Assembly (NCBI GenBank): GCA_002345845.1 | Contig: DDWF01000170.1 | Coordinates: 26,857 to 34,489, forward strand | Direction of reading: 5' to 3' | Source of the DNA: Betaproteobacteria bacterium UBA2293 | GTDB taxonomy: Bacteria > Pseudomonadota > Gammaproteobacteria > Burkholderiales > Rhodocyclaceae | Length of the DNA stretch: 7,633 bases | Shown: piece after piece, positions 1 to 6,013 of the stretch | Position numbering within the stretch: the first letter of the stretch is position 1 | Layout of the letters: every line of letters starts with the position of its first letter | Translations under genes and position numbers: made by a program | Notes under the pieces: generated by a model | Told to the model about the DNA's origin: nothing | The model's database searches: none | Seen by the model: only the letters and a program-made list of their open reading frames with translations

Positions 1-1551
1 GCGCTGGCGCTGGCCGCCGGAGAGCCGGGTGCCGCGCTCGCCGAGGAAAGTCTGGTAGCCCTCGGGCAAGCGGTCGATGAATTCGTCCACCAGCGCTGCC
101 CTGGCCGCCGCGATGACCTCCGCGTCGCTGGCATCGGCCCGCCCGTAGCGGATGTTCTCGAGGGCGTTGGCGGAAAAGATCACCGGCTCCTGGGAGACGA
201 TGGCAATGTCCTTGCGCAGGTCGTGCAGGCTCAGTTGGCGGATGTCCTGACCATTGATCCGGATGCTGCCAGCGGAAGCCTCGTAATAGCGCAGCAGCAA
301 TTGGCACAGGCTGGTCTTGCCGGCGCCCGAGGGACCGACCAGGGCGACGCTCTCGCCGGGGGCGATGTCGAGACAGATGTCTTCCAGCGCCGGGGTCTGC
401 GGCCGGGCCGGGTAGGCGAAGGTGACGTGCTCGAAGCGGATCGCCGCCTGCGCCGAAGGAGTCGGGGTGAGCGGCACGGGCGCTTCGACAATGGCCGATT
501 CGGCATGCAGCAGTTCGAGCAGCCGTTCGGCCGCCCCGGCGGCGCGCATGACGTCGCCCCAGACTTCGGCCATGGTGCCGACGGCGCCGGCGACCAGCGC
601 CGCGTAGAGGACGAAGGAGGCCAGTTCGCCGACGCTGAGCAGACCATCGTGCACCTGGCGGGCGCCGATCCACAGCACGAAGATGATGGTGCCCATGACC
701 GCCGTGATGATCAGCCCGGTCAGCGCGGCGCGCACGCGGGTGCGGCGGATCGCCGTCAGGAAGCTGGTTTCGCTGCGTTCGGCGAAGCGCCGGGCCTCGT
801 TCGGCTCCTGCGTATAGGCCTGCACCGTCGGCATGGCGTTGAGGATTTCGCCGGCCAGCGCCGAAGCGTCGGCGATGCGGTCCTGCGCTTCGCGCGACAG
901 TTTGCGGACGCGCCGGCCAATGAGCAGGATGGGCAGGATCAGCAGCGCCATCAGGCCGAGGTTGAGGGCAAACAGGTAGAAGCTGGTCACCGCCAGCATC
1001 AGCATGCCGCCGATAAACTGGAACAGGCTGCGCAGACCCATCGACACCGAACTGCCGACGACGGTCTGGATCAGCGTTGTGTCGCCGGTCAGCCGGGAGA
1101 GCACCTCACCGGTCTGCAGCGTCTCGAAAAACTGCGGCGACTGGCCGAGCACCCGCGCATAGACGGCGCTGCGCAGATCGGCGGTGGCCCGTTCGCCGAT
1201 CCACGACACGGTGTAGAAACGCGCCGCCACGGCCAGTGCCCACAAGGCGGCGAGCCCGAACAGGGCGATGAAGTGGCCATCCAGGCTGAGCGCACCGAGC
1301 AGCCCGCCGGATGATTGCTGGCCTTCGCCGAAGCCGAAATCGATCAGGTCGCGAAAAGCCAGCGGTACCACCAGGATGGTCGCCGAGGCCAGGCACAGCA
1401 GCGCGAAAGCCAGCGCGATGCGCACCCGGTAGGGACGCAGGAACGGCCACAGGCCGGTCAGCGCGGAGAGGCGGCGGGGGGAGGAGGTCGGGGCGGCGAT
1501 GGGCATTGGTGCTTTGCAGGCGGCGGACGGGGAGGGCGGCGGGTCCGTCAT
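1..1551 (-). CDS. ABC half-transporter, MsbA-related permease/ATPase (partial, C-terminus off left edge)
   Basis: Inner-membrane exporter with a fused membrane domain and ATPase, expected to act as a homodimer. The 517 visible residues contain a six-helix membrane domain (about 35-330), including the family segment with WIGERATADLR near 117-127 and MPTVQAYTQEP near 240-250. The ATPase domain starts near 370, with an A-loop Tyr380, Walker A GPSGAGKTS (406-414), Q-loop SQEP (Gln454) and signature LSGGQ (510-514). The window ends there, so Walker B and the H-loop are not seen; a full protein would be about 590-600 residues. It resembles the MsbA-related bacterial group rather than true lipid A flippase MsbA, and the substrate cannot be read from sequence. 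The start is uncertain: ATG at 1551 (GGAGGGG lies upstream but about 17 bases away) or ATG at 1506 (no clear ribosome site). Both are in frame and leave the membrane domain intact. It is divergent from the small membrane-protein gene at 1696. Confidence 0.93.
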   Translation of the reverse strand, partial: MTDPPPSPSAACKAPMPIAAPTSSPRRLSALTGLWPFLRPYRVRIALAFALLCLASATILVVPLAFRDLIDFGFGEGQQSSGGLLGALSLDGHFIALFGLAALWALAVAARFYTVSWIGERATADLRSAVYARVLGQSPQFFETLQTGEVLSRLTGDTTLIQTVVGSSVSMGLRSLFQFIGGMLMLAVTSFYLFALNLGLMALLILPILLIGRRVRKLSREAQDRIADASALAGEILNAMPTVQAYTQEPNEARRFAERSETSFLTAIRRTRVRAALTGLIITAVMGTIIFVLWIGARQVHDGLLSVGELASFVLYAALVAGAVGTMAEVWGDVMRAAGAAERLLELLHAESAIVEAPVPLTPTPSAQAAIRFEHVTFAYPARPQTPALEDICLDIAPGESVALVGPSGAGKTSLCQLLLRYYEASAGSIRINGQDIRQLSLHDLRKDIAIVSQEPVIFSANALENIRYGRADASDAEVIAAARAALVDEFIDRLPEGYQTFLGERGTRLSGGQRQR

Positions 1552-1684
1552 TCTGCGCCCGGGTAGCCCCTCCGTCGCACGATTTATTGCATCGGCATCG
1601 CACCTTTTTTGCATGGCGCGGTCGAAACCCCGTCGCTCAGGCCGCCTGCCGGCTCGCTTCGCCCAGTCCTCAATCAACCCCCAA

Positions 1685-1690
1685 GGGAGG
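1685..1690 (+). promoter_or_regulatory. Ribosome binding site of the 94-residue membrane protein
   Basis: GGGAGG lies five bases before the ATG at 1696. It decides this start over the longer in-frame ATG at 1609, which has no such site and would add 29 arginine- and proline-rich residues unlike a membrane protein N-terminus. Confidence 0.8.
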
Positions 1691-1695
1691 TTCGC

Positions 1696-1980
1696 ATGTC
1701 GAAATCGATCCAACTGCTCATGCTGTCATTCTTCACCGCCATCCTCGGGGAAACGGTCTTCTTCGCCGTCATCGACCCGCAGCTGCTCTACCTGTTCGGT
1801 GAACCGGTCGAGTGGAGTCCGATGATGGTCTATTCCATGGGTTTCTTCATGTTCTGGAGTCTGACCGCACTGACTGCCGGCCTGGTCGTCCTGATGCTGA
1901 AACCCGGGGCCGCGGTTAACCGGGAGCCGGAAATCCGCGCCCGCCAGGCTCAGGAAAAAGGGCAGTTGCACTCGACCTAG
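1696..1980 (+). CDS. Small two-helix membrane protein of unknown function
   Basis: A 94-residue protein I cannot assign to a named family. It starts MSKSIQLLMLSFF and has two hydrophobic segments, about residues 5-27 and 43-67. They are separated by a short loop containing a DPQ and a GEPVEW motif. The C-terminal 25 residues are charged and soluble (REPEIRARQAQEK). The first segment contains Glu19 and Asp27, unusual in a plain membrane anchor. A strong ribosome site fixes the start, and codon use matches the neighbouring genes, so it is very likely a real gene. It is divergent from the ABC transporter and convergent with the cytochrome c gene, so it is probably transcribed alone. The second segment is rich in Met and Phe (MMVYSMGFFMFW). 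No enzyme motif is visible. Confidence 0.8.
   Translation: MSKSIQLLMLSFFTAILGETVFFAVIDPQLLYLFGEPVEWSPMMVYSMGFFMFWSLTALTAGLVVLMLKPGAAVNREPEIRARQAQEKGQLHST
1977..1980. other. Interlocked stop codons of convergent genes (CTAG)
   Basis: The palindrome CTAG holds the TAG stop of the plus-strand membrane-protein gene (1978-1980) and the TAG stop of the minus-strand cytochrome c gene (1977-1979). The genes therefore have no intergenic space, and any transcript ending must lie inside the opposite gene. Confidence 0.9.
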
Positions 1981-2564
1981 CCGGGATTCCGGGGGCCGCC
2001 TGACCTGGCTGTCGCCGGTGCCGGTGGAGCGTAGTCGGGTACCCGGTTGTTCACCGCCGGCTGGGCCATCAGGTAGGCATGGATGGCGCGCAGATCCCGT
2101 TCCGGCAGGCTGGCCAGCGCTTGCCAGGGCATCGGCGGCAGGATCGGGCGGCCGACGCCGACATGCTGGCCGGTGCGCATGGCCCGGATGAAGTCGTTTG
2201 CCGTCCAGGCGCCGATGCCGGTTGCCCGGTCCGGGGTCAGGTTGGCGGCGTAGGTCACACCCCAGGGGCCGACGAAGGCGGTCATGGTGGCCGAGCCGGC
2301 CCAGTTCCATTCGCCTTCCAGCCTGGGCGGCGGCGGCAGGCGGAGGCTTTCCGGATGGCCGGACAGGCCGCGGGCAAGATCCTTCTCCGGCCCGTTGGCG
2401 CCGTTCCTGGACGGCATGTGGCAATCGGCGCAGCCGCCGACGGTGACCAGCAAGGCGCCGCGTTTGAGGTTGGCGGCTGGCTCGCCGGCGACGGCGGGGT
2501 GAACGAGGGCACCGGCCAGGATGGCGGCAACGAGGAAAGCGGACTTCTGGGGGGCTGGGGGCAT
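1977..2564 (-). CDS. Secreted mono-haem c-type cytochrome
   Basis: A 195-residue electron carrier predicted to work in the periplasm. Residues 1-26 form a signal peptide with a hydrophobic core and an AVA cleavage site before Gly27. The haem-attachment motif is C45-A-D-C48-H49. A Met in LPPMPW (Met145) is the likely sixth iron ligand. The segment GPWGVTYAANLTPD..TGIGAWT (about 99-121) is familiar from small cytochromes that serve alcohol, aldehyde and isoquinoline/nicotinate-type dehydrogenases. The C-terminus is a proline/alanine-rich tail. The ATG at 2564 is chosen because AGGAG sits eight bases upstream and a signal peptide follows at once; the open frame continues upstream but into the E1 beta gene. 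It lies 35 bases after E1 beta on the same strand and is probably co-transcribed. No usual dehydrogenase partner is adjacent, so its electron donor is unknown. Confidence 0.9.
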   Translation of the reverse strand: MPPAPQKSAFLVAAILAGALVHPAVAGEPAANLKRGALLVTVGGCADCHMPSRNGANGPEKDLARGLSGHPESLRLPPPPRLEGEWNWAGSATMTAFVGPWGVTYAANLTPDRATGIGAWTANDFIRAMRTGQHVGVGRPILPPMPWQALASLPERDLRAIHAYLMAQPAVNNRVPDYAPPAPATARSGGPRNPG

Positions 2565-2572
2565 CGGATGAA

Positions 2573-2577
2573 CTCCT
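2573..2577 (-). promoter_or_regulatory. Ribosome binding site of the cytochrome c gene
   Basis: AGGAG on the minus strand, eight bases before the ATG at 2564. It supports this start over upstream in-frame ATGs that fall inside the E1 beta gene. Confidence 0.75.
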
Positions 2578-2599
2578 GTTTTTGTTGATGGGATGCTTC

Positions 2600-3568
2600 T
2601 TAGCTGTACTGGCTGCCGCCCAGGCGCGCCGCTGCCTGGGCGATGGCCTCGGCCGATGGCGCATGCGCCAGTTCCAGCGGGAAGCTGGCGGCGGCCGGGG
2701 CATCCGGTCCGCCGAGGCGGACGATCGGTGCCTTGAGCGAGGCGAACGCCTGCTCCGCCACCAGGGCGGCGATTTCGGCGCCGACGCCGCACAGCCGGTT
2801 GGCTTCGTGCACGACGACCAGCCGTCCGGTCTTGCCGACCGAAGCGAGGATCGCCGCTTCGTCCAGCGGTTTGAGACAGCGCAGGTCGATCACTTCGGCG
2901 GCGATACCCTGGCTGGCCAGGCTGTCCGCCGCCTGCTGGCAGTGGTGCACGGTCTTGCCGTAGGAGACCAGCGTCACGTCGTGCCCGGCGCGGACGACGG
3001 CGGCCTGGCCGAGGGTGATGGGCGGCGCCGCGGCCGGTACCTCGCCGGGCACGTGCAGCAGCCCGATGTCGAGGAAGAAGAGCACCGGGTTGTCATCGCG
3101 GATGGCCGCCTTGAGCAGTCCGCCGGCATCGGCCGGGGTGCTCGGCATGACCACCTTGAGGCCAGGGCTGTGCACGAACCAGGCTTCGTTGTTGTGGTTG
3201 TGCTGGGCGCCGACGCCCCAGCCGCCGCCGGTCATGGCCAGGGTGACGAGGGGGAAGGAGAACTGGCCGCCGGACAGGTAGCGCAGCTTGCCGGCGCTAT
3301 TGACCAGCTCGTCCATGGCGTAGCAGAGGAAGGGGGCGAAGAGCAGGTCGATGACCGGGCGCAGGCCGTTTCCGGCGGCGCCGACGGCGGTGCCGGCAAT
3401 GATGCCTTCGGCGAGTGGCGTGTTGCGGACGCGCCGGGCGCCGAATTCGCCAAGCAGGTGATGGCGCTTGGTGGCGACGCCTTCGCCAAAAATGAGGACG
3501 CGCGGGTCGCGGCGCATTTCTTCGCTGAGGGCGGCGTCGATCGCCTCGTTCAGGGTCAGGCTGGGCAT
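2600..3568 (-). CDS. 2-oxoacid/acetoin dehydrogenase E1 component, beta subunit
   Basis: A 322-residue cytoplasmic subunit that pairs with E1 alpha to build the thiamine-diphosphate active site (alpha2beta2). The family landmarks are present: IFGEGV (27-31), TPLAEG with the glutamate expected to activate the cofactor (50-55, Glu54), AQHNH (121-125, where relatives often have QHSQ), and GLKVVMPSTPADAGGLLKAAIRDDNPVLFF (136-165). The C-terminal transketolase-like domain has VIDLRCLKPLD (226-236) and VVHEANRLCGVGAEI (252-266). Length is normal for the family. It begins nine bases after the alpha gene, and its ribosome site (AAGGAA) overlaps the alpha TAA stop, so the two are translated together. 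Features are closer to acetoin/pyruvate-type E1 beta than to transketolase, but the substrate is not certain. No E2 or E3 gene follows; a cytochrome c gene does. Confidence 0.93.
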   Translation of the reverse strand: MPSLTLNEAIDAALSEEMRRDPRVLIFGEGVATKRHHLLGEFGARRVRNTPLAEGIIAGTAVGAAGNGLRPVIDLLFAPFLCYAMDELVNSAGKLRYLSGGQFSFPLVTLAMTGGGWGVGAQHNHNNEAWFVHSPGLKVVMPSTPADAGGLLKAAIRDDNPVLFFLDIGLLHVPGEVPAAAPPITLGQAAVVRAGHDVTLVSYGKTVHHCQQAADSLASQGIAAEVIDLRCLKPLDEAAILASVGKTGRLVVVHEANRLCGVGAEIAALVAEQAFASLKAPIVRLGGPDAPAAASFPLELAHAPSAEAIAQAAARLGGSQYS

Positions 3569-3577
3569 GGCGGTTCC

Positions 3578-4540
3578 TTAGGCGTAAACGTCGCGGCTCA
3601 GTTCGTCGGCAGCGGGGAATGGGGAGTCCTCGGCAAAGGCTCGGGCAACGGCGATGCGGGTCGCCACCTGGTCGGCCAGGGCGGCGGCCTGGGCCGCCGT
3701 CAGCGTGCCGTCGGCGAGCCGGCGCTGGCGGCACTGGGCGATCGGGTCGCGGGCCAGCCAGGCGGCGTGCTCGGCCGGATCGACGTAGGCCTGGTCGTCC
3801 GGTTCGAAATGGCCGCGAGTCCGGTAGGTCACGGTTTCCAGCAGGTACGGGCGGCTGCTCAGCCGGACTTCAGCGGCGGCGGTCCGGGCGGCGGCGTAGA
3901 CGGCGTCGACATCGTTGCCGTCCACGCTGCGGGCGGCGATGCCGTAGCCGGCGGCCCAGACCGATACCTGCTCCTGGCTCATTGCCTCGCGGCGATGGAC
4001 GAAGGCCTGCCAGTGATTGTTCTCGCAGACGTAGAGGATGGGCAGGTTCCACAGCGCGGCGAGGTTCAGCGATTCGTGGAAACTGCCTTCGCAGGCGGCG
4101 CCGTCGCCGAAAAAGCAGACGACGATGCCCGGCCGGCCGAGCATCGTCTGGGCGAGAGCGACGCCGGGGGCCAGCGCGAGCTCGGCGCCGACGATGGTCG
4201 AGGTGAGGACGACGCCCAGCTCCTTGGCCGAGATATGCAGCGAACCGCTCTTGCCCTGGCAGTAGCCGGTGCTGCGCCCCATCACTTCGGCCAGCAGACG
4301 GCCGGGGTCGGCGCCGCGCGCCAGCAGGTGGCCGGCGCTGCGGTGGTTGGTCAGGATCAGGTCGTCGGCGGCGAGGGCGTTGACGACGCCGACAGCGGCC
4401 GCTTCCTGGCCGATCGAGGTGCAGGTGCCGGGGATCTGGCCGGCGGCACTGCCGGCGACGATGGCTTCCTCGTAGGCGCGGATGAGCAGCATCTGCTCGA
4501 ACAAGTGGGGCGTTTCGATTTCTGGCTGGCTGGGGCTCAT
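3578..4540 (-). CDS. 2-oxoacid/acetoin dehydrogenase E1 component, alpha subunit
   Basis: A 320-residue subunit that binds thiamine diphosphate and decarboxylates a 2-oxo substrate together with E1 beta. The cofactor motif runs from GDG (145-147) to NN (174-175), with ACEGSFHESLNLAALWNLP between them. GKSGSLHI (97-103) and TYRTRGHFE (238-246, with the conserved His244) are also clear. GHFE resembles acetoin dehydrogenase alpha chains. Two positions that usually hold histidine differ: the segment before GQEA reads GTCTSI (39-43 region), and the usual HRGHGH or YRAHG segment reads HRSAGH (66-71). Branched-chain E1 alpha chains also lack a histidine in the second place (YREAG), so this may signal a different substrate rather than loss of activity. 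The start ATG has GGGAG five bases upstream, inside a hairpin. It leads the gene run E1 alpha, E1 beta, cytochrome c. Confidence is high for family, low for substrate. Confidence 0.93.
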   Translation of the reverse strand: MSPSQPEIETPHLFEQMLLIRAYEEAIVAGSAAGQIPGTCTSIGQEAAAVGVVNALAADDLILTNHRSAGHLLARGADPGRLLAEVMGRSTGYCQGKSGSLHISAKELGVVLTSTIVGAELALAPGVALAQTMLGRPGIVVCFFGDGAACEGSFHESLNLAALWNLPILYVCENNHWQAFVHRREAMSQEQVSVWAAGYGIAARSVDGNDVDAVYAAARTAAAEVRLSSRPYLLETVTYRTRGHFEPDDQAYVDPAEHAAWLARDPIAQCRQRRLADGTLTAAQAAALADQVATRIAVARAFAEDSPFPAADELSRDVYA

Positions 4541-4545
4541 GGCGG

Positions 4546-4567
4546 CTCCCGTGATGGATGACGGGAG
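4546..4567 (-). promoter_or_regulatory. Leader hairpin masking the E1 alpha ribosome binding site
   Basis: On the minus strand the leader reads CTCCCGT, an eight-base loop, then ACGGGAG, then CCGCC and the ATG. The arms (4561-4567 and 4546-4552) are perfect 7-bp complements with five G-C pairs. The Shine-Dalgarno core GGGAG lies wholly in the 3' arm, so folding of the mRNA would hide it. This suggests translational control, but the structure is only predicted by eye. Confidence 0.5.
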
Positions 4568-4607
4568 TCAGTCTAGGCCGCGCCAAAACCCGCGCAAGAC
4601 GGGGCGC

Positions 4608-4637
4608 CGGCGCTTACGAATCTTTTAAGAAGCGCTG
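4608..4637. repeat. Inverted repeat upstream of E1 alpha (possible operator)
   Basis: GCGCTT (4610-4615) and AAGCGC (4630-4635) are perfect 6-bp complements around a 14-base AT-rich centre. A further C-G pair occurs at 4608/4637. The repeat lies just downstream of the candidate promoter and could be a repressor or activator site. No T-run follows, so it is not a standard terminator. Confidence 0.3.
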
Positions 4638-4644
4638 AATGATT

Positions 4645-4673
4645 ATTTAAGGAAGGCGGCCGGGCGGCGCCAA
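4645..4673 (-). promoter_or_regulatory. Candidate sigma70-type promoter for the E1 operon
   Basis: Minus strand: TTGGCG (4668-4673, 4 of 6 to TTGACA), 17 bases, TTAAAT (4645-4650, 4 of 6 to TATAAT). It sits in the only AT-rich patch of the 135-base gap between the regulator and E1 alpha. I found no convincing sigma54 -24/-12 site, although acetoin operons often use one. Confidence 0.3.
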
Positions 4674-4675
4674 AA

Positions 4676-6013
4676 TCAGCCTTCGAGCAGCTGCAGCGGC
4701 CGGTCCACGGCCAGGGAAAAACGGCCGCGCCCGGTCTTCGCCAGATGGATGCCGGCGGCGCGCTCGGCGAGGCGGCGCTGGAGCAGGACGAGGCGGGCTT
4801 CCAGGTTGTCGCTGACGCCGGGCAGGCGGATGCGCGGATCGACGCGCAAGCCCTTGTTGGTGAAACTGGTCCGCCGGCGCTCGGCGAAGTCGGTCAGCAA
4901 CGCCCACAGAATGGCGCCGGCGACGCCCTTGATCAGGTAGTCGTCGTCGAGAAAGATGCTGTCGGTGGCGGCAAAATGGCGCACCGTCAGCGGTGCGCCG
5001 GCGACCGGCGGCGCCGTGCCTTCGGCGCCCGGTGCCTCGTCGGCCAGTTCTTCCGCCTGCTGATGGTGATTGATCGCCAGGCCGAGTTGGGCGGCGAAAG
5101 CGACCAGCGCATCTTCATCGTCGTAGCCGAAGTGCAGGTCGTTGACGCTCTCGACATAAAGCACGCCGAGCAGGCGGTCGAAGACGCTGACCGGCACGGC
5201 CAGCTGGCTGCGTGCTTCGGGCAGGCCGGGCAGCGGAATGGCGGTTTCCAGCGCATCGCCCTGGCCGTCGGCGGCGAGACTGGCACGCACGCTGCGGCCG
5301 TAGGTGTACTCGCTGGTCATGTAGCCGATACGGATCGGCGTGCGCTCACGCCCGCAGATGCCGATCAGCCCGGCGCCCATGGGAATTTCCGAACCGATGC
5401 CGGATTCCGGGTAGCCGTGACTGGCCAGCGTGTACAGCCGGCCGCGGCCTTCGTCATGCATCAGCAGCATGACGTGCGCGATGTGAAACTCCTCGCCCAG
5501 GCAGTGCAGCGCCGCTTCCAGCAGGCATTCCAGCGTGGTGCAGCCGGCCAGGCGCTGCGTGCTGCGGCGCAGCGCGGTCAGGTAATTGACCGGCGGCGGC
5601 GGCGGCGCCACCGTCGGCCCGGCGACCTGCTCGATGGCGAGGACGCGGCAGATATCCGAACCGCGCAGCTGAAAGACGCCGCTCATCCCGGTATGGGCGG
5701 CGATGCCGGCCAGCTTGGCCTTCATCTGCTCGAACAGCGGGCCGTCGGTTTCGGTGCGCAGGTAGTGCAGGGTCAGCCGGTACTGGGCGGCGGTCAGATG
5801 GCTGGTGAGCAGCAGCCGGATCGGCGAACCGGCCAGGATGTTCTGCCGGGTGCGGTTGAAGAACTGGTAGGAGAGGGCGACGTGTTCGTTGTCGATGAAC
5901 TGCACCTGGGACAGGTAGGCCAGGTTCGGCATGCCTTCGCCGTCGCCGGTGGCGATATGCCCGGGAATGATCCCTTCCAGGCATTCACGGATGCTTTCCA
6001 GGCGGACGCTCAT
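4676..6013 (-). CDS. PNPOx-like / GAF / winged-helix regulator-like protein
   Basis: A 445-residue multidomain protein, probably a cytoplasmic signal-responsive transcription regulator. Residues about 15-130 resemble the pyridoxamine-phosphate-oxidase-like FMN-binding split barrel (HIATGDGEGMPNLAYLSQV, then FFNRTRQNI and LHYLRTETDGPLF). A run of five prolines (137-141) leads to a GAF domain (about 145-316), seen in SHGYPESGIGSEIPMGAGLIG and LAVPVSVFDRLLGVLYVES. An acidic/alanine-rich linker (320-345) precedes a likely winged helix (350-442). There NLEARLVLLQRRL is the probable recognition helix and GRGRFSLAVDRPLQL the wing. The start at 6013 is set by an ATGA overlap with the stop of the small PNPOx gene; no good ribosome site is seen, so translation is probably coupled. 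The open frame continues upstream to 6784 but overlaps that gene. The next gene on the strand is E1 alpha, 135 bases on, which makes this its plausible regulator. The ligand is unknown. Confidence 0.85.
   Translation of the reverse strand: MSVRLESIRECLEGIIPGHIATGDGEGMPNLAYLSQVQFIDNEHVALSYQFFNRTRQNILAGSPIRLLLTSHLTAAQYRLTLHYLRTETDGPLFEQMKAKLAGIAAHTGMSGVFQLRGSDICRVLAIEQVAGPTVAPPPPPVNYLTALRRSTQRLAGCTTLECLLEAALHCLGEEFHIAHVMLLMHDEGRGRLYTLASHGYPESGIGSEIPMGAGLIGICGRERTPIRIGYMTSEYTYGRSVRASLAADGQGDALETAIPLPGLPEARSQLAVPVSVFDRLLGVLYVESVNDLHFGYDDEDALVAFAAQLGLAINHHQQAEELADEAPGAEGTAPPVAGAPLTVRHFAATDSIFLDDDYLIKGVAGAILWALLTDFAERRRTSFTNKGLRVDPRIRLPGVSDNLEARLVLLQRRLAERAAGIHLAKTGRGRFSLAVDRPLQLLEG
6010..6013 (-). 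other. ATGA stop/start overlap (translational coupling)
   Basis: On the minus strand the ATG of the PNPOx-GAF regulator (6013-6011) overlaps the TGA stop of the small PNPOx gene (6012-6010). The lack of a separate ribosome site suggests that ribosomes re-start here, giving the two proteins linked expression. Confidence 0.8.

Noticed and set aside
223..1314. A 363-codon plus-strand open frame opposite the ABC transporter
   Set aside because: The opposite strand encodes an unmistakable ABC transporter with Walker A, Q-loop and signature motifs; the plus-strand product has no recognisable features.
1587..1614. Direct repeat TTGCAT (1587-1592 and 1609-1614) in the gap between the ABC and small membrane-protein genes
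   Set aside because: Only six bases, no symmetry and no promoter hexamers at sensible spacing; too weak to call an operator.
2565..2792. N-terminal extension of the cytochrome c into the E1 beta gene
   Set aside because: The added residues are arginine-rich, and a signal peptide with a good ribosome site begins at 2564.
2582..4561. A 659-codon open frame on the plus strand, antisense to both E1 genes
   Set aside because: Its product is rich in Gly, Ala, Asp, Gln and Arg with no domain. It runs exactly opposite two clear E1 genes and is a by-product of GC-rich codon bias.
4541..4675. Sigma54 (-24/-12) promoter before E1 alpha, expected if this were a classic acetoin operon
   Set aside because: No GG-N10-GC pair with acceptable flanking bases was found on the minus strand.
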